From Octadecabacter sp. (lineage in GTDB: Bacteria; Pseudomonadota; Alphaproteobacteria; Rhodobacterales; Rhodobacteraceae), in NCBI GenBank assembly GCA_028825445.1, contig JAPKAD010000003.1, positions 110,791 to 174,790 of the forward strand: a stretch of 64,000 bases of DNA, given 5' to 3'. This document shows, piece after piece, positions 57,610 through 64,000 of this stretch. A program made the position numbers and the translations under genes. Each line of letters starts with the position of its first letter. Positions within the stretch are counted from its first letter, which is position 1. The notes beneath the pieces are model-generated. The model was not told where the DNA came from. It saw nothing but the letters and a program-made list of their open reading frames with translations, and searched no databases.

Positions 57610-58230
57610 ATGCTGGACAATGCCGCACGCAAGTTGATTAATCCGCCCCTAAATGCGTTAGGCAAATATCTGGCAGCGCGTGGTGTCACGGCAGATGGTG
57701 TGACCCTTGCTGGACTGGTACTCGGTCTGGTGGCCGCTCTAATAATTGCGGTTGGTTGGCCACTTCTGGCACTGGTCCCATTACTAGCGTCGCGTATCGC
57801 AGATGGTCTAGACGGCGCAGTCGCGCGTGCATCCAAGGTAACTGATTTTGGTGGTTACCTAGATATCACCTGTGATTTTTTGTTTTATGGTGCGATTCCA
57901 TTTGCATTTATTTTGATGGATCCAACCAACAATTCCATTGCCGGTGCGTTCCTGCTGGTGAGCTTCTACTTCAACGGTACAACCTTTCTTGGCTATGCCA
58001 TTCTAGCGGGAAAGCGTGGGATGGAAACGTCAGCCCAAGGCATCAAGTCGCTCTACTTTTCAAACGGATTACTGGAAGGAACTGAAACCATCATTTTCTT
58101 CATTATATTATGCCTATTTCCTGCATCATTCTCATTGATTGCATGGATTTTTGGATCACTTTGCTTTGCCACCGCAACCCTTCGTATCGTCGCCGCCCAG
58201 CGCGTATTCACCCCAAAGGAAGACCAATGA
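57610..58230 (+). CDS. ynjF: CDP-alcohol phosphatidyltransferase, YnjF-like
   Basis: A 206-residue integral membrane enzyme that would transfer a phosphatidyl (CDP-linked) group to an alcohol. The catalytic signature is D68-G-x2-A-R with G81-x3-D85-x3-D89, all acidic residues intact; about six helices surround it. Its stop overlaps the next gene start (ATGA). In E. coli the ynj locus also combines an ynjBCD transporter with a YnjF-type enzyme, so gene order supports the name. Which alcohol is used is unknown. Confidence 0.87.
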   Translation: MLDNAARKLINPPLNALGKYLAARGVTADGVTLAGLVLGLVAALIIAVGWPLLALVPLLASRIADGLDGAVARASKVTDFGGYLDITCDFLFYGAIPFAFILMDPTNNSIAGAFLLVSFYFNGTTFLGYAILAGKRGMETSAQGIKSLYFSNGLLEGTETIIFFIILCLFPASFSLIAWIFGSLCFATATLRIVAAQRVFTPKEDQ

Positions 58231-59426
58231 AACACTTCGCTTTTATCGCTGCGCTTGTCGCCCCTACTTTCTTACTCGCCAATCCCAGCCCATCAGACTG
58301 GGAGGCAGTAACTTCAGAGGCCAGCGGCCAAACCGTTTACTGGAATGCTTGGGGTGGATCGACCACAACCAATGACTTTTTAGCGTGGGTCGGGGGTCGT
58401 GTTTTAGAAGACTACGGTGTCGTTCTTGAGCATGTTAAATTGACCGATACAGCTGCTGCCGTAACGCGGGTGTTAAGCGAGAAACAAGCGGGTGAAGATG
58501 ACGACGGAGCGATTGATATGATATGGATCAATGGGTCCAATTTTGCTGCGATGAAAGACGCTGATTTGTTGTTTGGACCTTTTGCAGAACAGATGCCAAA
58601 TTGGGCCCTCGTAGATGCCGACGGCAAGACTGTTCAAACTGACTTTACGGTTCCCGTGGAAGGTTTCGAATCCCCTTGGGCTATGGCGCAGGTCGTTTTT
58701 GTTCACAATACAGCCACGATGCCTGATTCAATTGGTTCAATGGACGCGTTACTAGAATGGGCACAAGCAAACCCTGGTCGTTTTAGCTATCCACAACCAC
58801 CAGATTTTCTTGGAACAACGTTTTTAAAGCAGGCACTGGTTGATATTCTTGATGACCCATCGGAGTTGCAAGCTGCGGCCACGGATGAAAACTATGGCCC
58901 AGTGACTGCTCCACTTTGGGTTTACCTTGATGCATTGACCCCACATCTTTGGCGGGCAGGCCGCGCCTACCCTGCAACGGGGACTGCAATGTTCCCGCTG
59001 ATCGCTGATGGAGAATTGGATCTGTCAATTTCGTTCAGCCCAGGTGCCGCATCCACCGCGATCGCAAACTTTGAATTACCCGACACGGTGCGTACCTTCG
59101 TGCTAGAAAAAGGCACCATCGGCAACGCGTCCTTCGTGGCGATCCCTTACAATTCGGGCTCCACTGCTGGCGCGATGGTTGTCGCAAACTTTTTAATGTC
59201 ACCGGAAGCACAAGCCCGAGCGCAGGACCCCAACATCCTCGGTTATGGTACCGTTTTAAACATGGACGCATTAACTGATAATGACCGCTCAAAATTTGAT
59301 GCCCTGGAACTAGGTATCGCAACCCTATCACCTGCTGAATTAGGTTCTGTTCAGGCAGAGCCGCACCCCAGTTGGATGACCCGTATTGCAGATGATTGGG
59401 CTAACCGGTACGGCACCGGACAATAA
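58227..59426 (+). CDS. ynjB: ABC transporter substrate-binding protein, YnjB-like
   Basis: A 399-residue periplasmic binding protein with signal peptide MKHFAFIAALVAPTFLLA. TVYWNAWGGSTTTNDFLAWVG and IDMIWINGSNFAAMK are typical of YnjB. ATG 58227 is chosen since it forms ATGA with the preceding stop. First gene of the transporter part, followed by permease and ATPase. The ligand is not known for this family. Confidence 0.87.
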   Translation: MKHFAFIAALVAPTFLLANPSPSDWEAVTSEASGQTVYWNAWGGSTTTNDFLAWVGGRVLEDYGVVLEHVKLTDTAAAVTRVLSEKQAGEDDDGAIDMIWINGSNFAAMKDADLLFGPFAEQMPNWALVDADGKTVQTDFTVPVEGFESPWAMAQVVFVHNTATMPDSIGSMDALLEWAQANPGRFSYPQPPDFLGTTFLKQALVDILDDPSELQAAATDENYGPVTAPLWVYLDALTPHLWRAGRAYPATGTAMFPLIADGELDLSISFSPGAASTAIANFELPDTVRTFVLEKGTIGNASFVAIPYNSGSTAGAMVVANFLMSPEAQARAQDPNILGYGTVLNMDALTDNDRSKFDALELGIATLSPAELGSVQAEPHPSWMTRIADDWANRYGTGQ

Positions 59427-59449
59427 GTTAGGGCCAGTAAAGCGCAGTT

Positions 59450-61126
59450 ATGCTACGTTTCCTCCCAGCCCTGACACTACTTGCAATGCTAGGGCCCGTG
59501 GTTGCGGGCCTTTGGGGAACTGCATTACCCGCACTTGGGCATCTACCTGCTGCAGGCTTAACGGGTCCGTCTCTTGACCCTTTTTGGGATTTATTTAATT
59601 GGGCAGGGCTAGGCACAGCCGTTCGCCTGTCAGTCATGGTAGGCTTAGTCGCCACAAGTGTATCTCTCACGATTGTCGTATTCATCACTGCAGGCTGGTC
59701 TGGCACACGGTCATTTCACATCTTAGAACGAATGTTGTCACCGCTTTTATCTGTCCCACACGCGGCGGCAGCGTTTGGTCTAGCATTCCTGATTGCGCCA
59801 TCAGGTTGGATTTCACGATTGCTTTCCCCTGCTTTCACAGGTTGGGACCGCCCACCTGACCTGCTAATCGTCCAAGATCCCCTCGGCCTTGCTATGATTG
59901 CAGGGCTGGTTATTAAAGAAGTCCCATTTTTGCTGCTAATGACCATCGCAGCCATGGGCCAAGCCCAGCCGCGAAGATCGTTGCTGGTGGCACAATCCCT
60001 AGGCTATGGTCGATTGACCGGCTGGCTTAAAACTGTATTTCCACGTGTCTACACACAAATCCGCCTGCCCGTTTATGTCGTAATAGCCTATTCTATGAGT
60101 ATCGTTGACGTGGCTGTGATTCTTGGCCCAAGCACGCCACCAACACTTTCCGTGCAAATTGTTAAATGGATGAGTGACCCAGATTTATCTATGCGCCTGA
60201 CTGGTGCAGCCGCTGCGTTGCTTCAACTCGCTCTCGTCATTGGTGCATTGGGCTTTTGGTGGTGTGGTGAACGCATCGTGGCGCGCCTAGGTCATCAGTG
60301 GATCATATCTGGTCGACGCGGCCAATTTGATCCATCAATCCGAATTTTTGCGTTAGGGTTAGGTTCTATTTCTGGCGCTGCAATCCTGTTTGGTCTTGCA
60401 GGTTTAGCTGTCTGGTCCTTTGCTGCATTCTGGAGTTTTCCCAACATTCTCCCAGACGGATTCACACTGCGCACTTGGGCTCGTCATGGTCCTGATGCAT
60501 TCGCTACATTGGGGGAAACCTTCCTTGTTGCTGGCATCGCAGTTCTATTAGCGTTGGCATTGGTGCTGGGTTGCCTTGAGGCGGAACATCGGAGCGGACG
60601 CGGCTTAACGCTGCGCGGATTGTGGTTATTATACTTACCACTGCTGGTGCCACAAACGGCGTTCCTACCGGGCTTACAGACACTTCTACTTAATCTTGGC
60701 GCAGACGTTGGTCGTTTGCCTGTTATATTCGCCCATTTGGTGTTTGTATTGCCTTACGTCTTCCTCTCACTCGGTGACCCTTGGCGATCATGGGATAGTC
60801 GGTATGCCACAGTCGCGAGCGCCCTTGGCGCGCGACCGTGGATAGTCTTCTGGCAGGTGCGCGTCCCGATGTTACTGCGTCCAATCTTGACAGCAACTGC
60901 CGTAGGTATTGCAGTATCTGTTGGTCAATACCTTGCAACGTTGTTGATTGGTGGAGGGCGGGTTTCGACCCTCACTACAGAAGCTGTTGCGCTGGCATCA
61001 GGGGGCGACAGGCGTGCGATTGGCGTCTATGGCTTAATGCAGACATTAGCCGCCCTCGTACCATTTACGCTGGCCCTGATCATCCCAACTGTTTTATGGC
61101 GTAACCGAAGAGGATTGCATGAATAA
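59450..61126 (+). CDS. ynjC: ABC transporter permease, fused double-domain YnjC-like
   Basis: A 558-residue permease with two homologous membrane halves, each with a binding-protein-dependent transport loop (LGYGRLTGWLKTVFPRV near residue 185 and LGARPWIVFWQVRVPML near 460), so one chain provides both halves of the channel, as in YnjC, ThiP and FbpB. About 12 helices. The stop overlaps ynjD by 8 bases. ATG 59450 follows an AAAGCGCAG-like weak site. Confidence 0.88.
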   Translation: MLRFLPALTLLAMLGPVVAGLWGTALPALGHLPAAGLTGPSLDPFWDLFNWAGLGTAVRLSVMVGLVATSVSLTIVVFITAGWSGTRSFHILERMLSPLLSVPHAAAAFGLAFLIAPSGWISRLLSPAFTGWDRPPDLLIVQDPLGLAMIAGLVIKEVPFLLLMTIAAMGQAQPRRSLLVAQSLGYGRLTGWLKTVFPRVYTQIRLPVYVVIAYSMSIVDVAVILGPSTPPTLSVQIVKWMSDPDLSMRLTGAAAALLQLALVIGALGFWWCGERIVARLGHQWIISGRRGQFDPSIRIFALGLGSISGAAILFGLAGLAVWSFAAFWSFPNILPDGFTLRTWARHGPDAFATLGETFLVAGIAVLLALALVLGCLEAEHRSGRGLTLRGLWLLYLPLLVPQTAFLPGLQTLLLNLGADVGRLPVIFAHLVFVLPYVFLSLGDPWRSWDSRYATVASALGARPWIVFWQVRVPMLLRPILTATAVGIAVSVGQYLATLLIGGGRVSTLTTEAVALASGGDRRAIGVYGLMQTLAALVPFTLALIIPTVLWRNRRGLHE

Positions 61127-61766
61127 GGGTCTAATCCTGCGAAAGGTTTGTATTTTGCGCGCAGGCATACCACTGATTGAAGTTGACTATGCGATTGCCG
61201 CTGGTGAAATATTGACTGTCATGGGGCCATCTGGCGTTGGAAAGTCGACGCTGCTGGCCTACCTCACCGGTACGCTTGCCACCACATTTACGGGCATGGG
61301 GCAGGTTTTGCTCGACGGCCTTGATATCACAAAATACCCACCACACGCGCGTCGTATAGGCATCCTATTTCAAGACGATTTGCTTTTTCCACATATGTCT
61401 GTTGGCACTAATCTGGCGTTCGGGATGCCCCCTGGAGGCAGCAAAGCATCGCGGCTGGCACAAATTGAAGAGGCGCTCAGCGACGTTGGTATGGCTGGTT
61501 TTGCTGATCGCGATCCAGGTACGCTGTCGGGCGGCCAAAAAGCGCGCGTCGCATTGGTTCGTATGCTGCTGTCTAATCCTCGCGCGCTTTTGCTCGACGA
61601 AGCATTTTCCCGCCTAGATGCAGAGCTACGCGCGCAAGTCAGGGACTTAGTATTCCAGACAGCAAAAAAGCGTGCCCTACCTGTGTTGATGGTCACTCAC
61701 GATATTGAAGATGCACAGGATGCGGGTGGAACGATTATTAAATTGAAGAGCCTTTCCAAAGGGTAA
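61119..61766 (+). CDS. ynjD: ABC transporter ATPase, YnjD-like
   Basis: A 215-residue ATPase: Walker A GPSGVGKST, Q-loop LFQDDLLFPHM, signature LSGGQKARVAL, Walker B RALLLDEAFSRLD, switch VTHDIED. Short length and GTLATTFTGMGQVLLDG match YnjD. It overlaps ynjC by 8 bases and completes the importer. Confidence 0.9.
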   Translation: MNKGLILRKVCILRAGIPLIEVDYAIAAGEILTVMGPSGVGKSTLLAYLTGTLATTFTGMGQVLLDGLDITKYPPHARRIGILFQDDLLFPHMSVGTNLAFGMPPGGSKASRLAQIEEALSDVGMAGFADRDPGTLSGGQKARVALVRMLLSNPRALLLDEAFSRLDAELRAQVRDLVFQTAKKRALPVLMVTHDIEDAQDAGGTIIKLKSLSKG

Positions 61767-61853
61767 GAAAGCAATTTTGACGTCTATATGTCGCCTTTGA
61801 GACAGCGACCCGTTTAAACCGTGGTAACCAAATAATGCAACTTGAGGATGCCC

Positions 61854-63848
61854 ATGACACACTTACTTGGTATCGATACAGGTGGCACATACACCGACGC
61901 TATATTACTCAATGATGATGGCGGCTTTATTGTCGCTCAGGCAAAAGCCCTTACCACACGACCAGACCTCTCTAAAGGGATCGGGGCAGCGATTGATGCT
62001 GTCATGACACAAAGTGGGGTCGGTCCGTCTGATGTATCAATGGTATCGCTTTCAACAACGCTGGCAACCAATGCATTGGTAGAAGGTCAAGGAGGGCGCG
62101 TGGCGTTGGTGCTCATCGGCTTTGATGAAAGCGAACTAAAGAAGGCTGATCTAACGGATGCAATGAATGGTGATCCAGTTATCTTTGCGCAAGGCGGGCA
62201 TAACCACGCTGGAACTGCCGTCGCAGATCTAAATACAGATATTATTCTTTATGCATTAGAATCTCTTACTGTAAAGATTTCCGGTGTCGCTATCGCCAGT
62301 CGGTTCGCGACACGCAACCCATCCCATGAAATTGCAGTCCGCAGTATTGTGCGTGACGCTCTTGGCCTTCCCGTGACGTGCTCCCACGAACTTAGTCAGG
62401 CATTAGGGGGACCTAAGCGAGCACTGACCGCCGTTTTAAATGCCCGCCTGATTGGTTTAATTGATCGCTTAATAGCGGCGACTGAATCACATATGGCTTC
62501 ACTTGGTATCGACGCGCGCTTGATGGTTGTGCGAGGAGACGGTGCACTTATTTCTGCAGAGCTTGCACGGGCGCGGCCTATCGAGACAATCCTCAGCGGT
62601 CCAGCCGCAAGTATTGCAGGTGCACAATGGTTGACGGGAGCGAAAGACGCTCTTGTTAGTGATATTGGTGGGACAACGACAGACATCTGTGTGCTTAAAA
62701 ACGGTGTCCCGAAGATTGATCCGCTGGGCGCAAAAGTTGGGAAATACCGCACCATGGTCGAAGCCGTCGCAATGCGTACCTTTGGGTTGGGCGGCGACAG
62801 TGAAGTTTCTGTTACTGAGGGTTTGGGCGGAGGAGTTCGACTTGGGCCACGTCGCATGATGCCAGTGGCACTATTTGCGCGCGATTTTCCAGAAATTGCA
62901 CATGCCGCTTTAGATCTTGCTTTGACACTTGAGACGCCACCAAAAGAAGCGGCCTGGTTTGTAATCGCACAGTGGCTAAAATTCCCCACGGGTCTGGACG
63001 CGCGCGAAGCAACAGTGGCCTCACGATTACAGGATGGCCCAGTGCGTTGGGTGGACGCCGTACAGAGCCAGATCGAAGGGCCAGCGTTGACGCGTCTAGT
63101 GCAACAGGGGTTGGTGATAATTTCAGGTATAACCCCATCTGATGCAAGCCATACCTTGGGCCAAATGACAGACTGGGATACCAGTGCTTCAACAAAAGCG
63201 CTGACTCTTTTCGCAAGACAGCGGATCGGTAGTGGTGAGCGTCTTAGTTCTGGTGCTAAACCACTCGCTCACACCATTATTGACAGGCTGACACAGGAAA
63301 CGGTTTGGGCCTTGCTAGAGACGGCTTTGTCGGAAGAAGGCTGGAATGATCCAGCCCAATTGGCGCGTCATTCCTTGGTGACAGCAGGATTAAAGAACCA
63401 CAAGAATATTGTGCGCATGAATACAGGTTTAGCAATACCGGTAATAGGTCTTGGAGCCTCGGCACAGACATACTACGGCGCAGTGGGCACCTTATTGGGC
63501 TGTCCCACGATCCTGCCTGATAATGGTGGCGTCGCAAATGCCATTGGTGCAGTCGTTGGTCAGGTCGCAATCCATGCCAAAGGAACAGTCACCAGCAGCG
63601 GCAGTGGAGCGTTTCGCGTCCACTTACTTGACGGCCCAGCGCTATTTTCTGACAAGGATACCGCATTCAGAGCTTTGCGTTTGGCTCTGACAAAACAAGC
63701 AACCAAACAGGCTATCGCATCCGGTGTTGAAGAGGTCATAATAACCGAAAGCCTCAACCTGCGAGAAGCAAAGATTGAGGCTCAGACGATGTTCATCGAG
63801 GCTACGTTGCGCGTTACAGCACGCGGACGTCCACGCATCACCACTTGA
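61854..63848 (+). CDS. hydantoinase/oxoprolinase family protein, HyuA-like
   Basis: A 664-residue protein with the HyuA phosphate motifs LLGIDTGGTYTDAIL at the N-terminus and VSDIGGTTTDICVL near residue 270, as in hydantoinase A/5-oxoprolinase. TTLATNALVEGQGGRVAL also fits. Partner HyuB, present in most true hydantoinases and oxoprolinases, is not next to it in this window, and no transporter adjoins. It is more likely a stand-alone member of the family. ATG 61854 has GAGG seven bases upstream; TTG 61842 and ATG 61848 are in-frame alternatives. Confidence 0.85.
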   Translation: MTHLLGIDTGGTYTDAILLNDDGGFIVAQAKALTTRPDLSKGIGAAIDAVMTQSGVGPSDVSMVSLSTTLATNALVEGQGGRVALVLIGFDESELKKADLTDAMNGDPVIFAQGGHNHAGTAVADLNTDIILYALESLTVKISGVAIASRFATRNPSHEIAVRSIVRDALGLPVTCSHELSQALGGPKRALTAVLNARLIGLIDRLIAATESHMASLGIDARLMVVRGDGALISAELARARPIETILSGPAASIAGAQWLTGAKDALVSDIGGTTTDICVLKNGVPKIDPLGAKVGKYRTMVEAVAMRTFGLGGDSEVSVTEGLGGGVRLGPRRMMPVALFARDFPEIAHAALDLALTLETPPKEAAWFVIAQWLKFPTGLDAREATVASRLQDGPVRWVDAVQSQIEGPALTRLVQQGLVIISGITPSDASHTLGQMTDWDTSASTKALTLFARQRIGSGERLSSGAKPLAHTIIDRLTQETVWALLETALSEEGWNDPAQLARHSLVTAGLKNHKNIVRMNTGLAIPVIGLGASAQTYYGAVGTLLGCPTILPDNGGVANAIGAVVGQVAIHAKGTVTSSGSGAFRVHLLDGPALFSDKDTAFRALRLALTKQATKQAIASGVEEVIITESLNLREAKIEAQTMFIEATLRVTARGRPRITT

Positions 63849-63872
63849 ATATTCAGCCGCTGCGAGCTTTGA

Positions 63873-64000
63873 CTATTCGGCAGCTTCTCGGCGAGGAAGC
63901 ACCCAACCTGGACGGATAAAGTGGCACGTATAGCCATGAGGAATACGCTCAAGATAATCCTGATGCTCAGGCTCTGCATCCCAAAACTCACTCACCGGAT
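63873..64000 (-). CDS. msrA: peptide methionine sulfoxide reductase, 3' end only
   Basis: The minus strand from the window edge reads [20 protein letters not shown] then [17 protein letters not shown] and stops at TAG (63873-63875). This is the C-terminal part of MsrA, which reduces methionine S-sulfoxide in proteins; the catalytic N-terminal region lies outside the window. Converges with the HyuA-like gene, 24 bases between stops. Confidence 0.88.
   Translation of the reverse strand, partial: PVSEFWDAEPEHQDYLERIPHGYTCHFIRPGWVLPRREAAE

Overview
The window looks like a chromosomal segment of a marine alphaproteobacterium of the Rhodobacteraceae (Roseobacter group). This is inferred from the family signatures of the proteins, the order rpsT-dnaA-dnaN-recF-gyrB, the ubiE-ubiB pair facing mutM, a DSD1-type D-amino-acid enzyme, a THEM6-like thioesterase and an FtsX/AttH export module. 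Base composition appears moderate to AT-leaning for that group, but this was not computed. Most genes are housekeeping or catabolic. No rRNA, tRNA, insertion sequence, phage gene or CRISPR array was recognised.

Layout. 1-5.5 kb: the 3' part of serA, a PPP-family phosphatase, then mnmH meeting a fused oxidoreductase-SelD tail to tail (tRNA selenouridine pathway). 5.5-9.6 kb: a three-gene ABC/FtsX/AttH module. 9.8-18.1 kb: thiolase, yaaA, yggT-recQ, a thioesterase, a UMF1 transporter with mepA, and a queuosine-precursor transporter. 18.16-18.34 kb: a compact unit with a near-perfect Shine-Dalgarno sequence, an 18-codon ORF, internal complementarity and a terminator, lying just upstream of arfB. 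19-31.6 kb: transporters and catabolic enzymes separated by long non-coding gaps, one of which holds a decayed acetamidase/formamidase gene. 31.7-38.8 kb: gyrB, recF, dnaN, dnaA and rpsT on the minus strand. 39.8-43.9 kb: enoyl-CoA hydratase, mutM, ubiE, ubiB. 44-45.9 kb: an intact nitrilase-family gene between two gene wrecks, a peptide-binding protein and a LysR regulator. 46-51.5 kb: a TPP-riboswitch-led thiamine operon (thiM-thiE-thiD-thiY-tenA-thiZ-thiX) in which the thiD frame is open but most signature motifs have changed. 51.8-64 kb: a pentonate dehydratase and sugar dehydrogenase pair, glpD, idi, a cytochrome c, a ynjF-B-C-D cluster, a HyuA-like protein and the 3' end of msrA.

How the genes work together. 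MnmH and SelD form one selenium route, SelD making selenophosphate that MnmH uses on tRNA U34. PncA and PncB recycle nicotinamide to NAD. ThiXYZ, TenA, ThiM and ThiE salvage thiamine pyrimidine and thiazole pieces under TPP control, but the kinase step encoded here looks impaired. The recF start codon and probable ribosome site lie inside a terminator-like hairpin, suggesting deliberately low RecF synthesis. The recurrent theme of the accessory parts is gene decay: three to four recognisable remnants of uptake, amide-hydrolysis and regulatory genes sit in the longest intergenic gaps.

The least explained item is the small structured unit at 18.16-18.34 kb. All coordinates, motifs and pairings were read by eye; no similarity search or folding was run.
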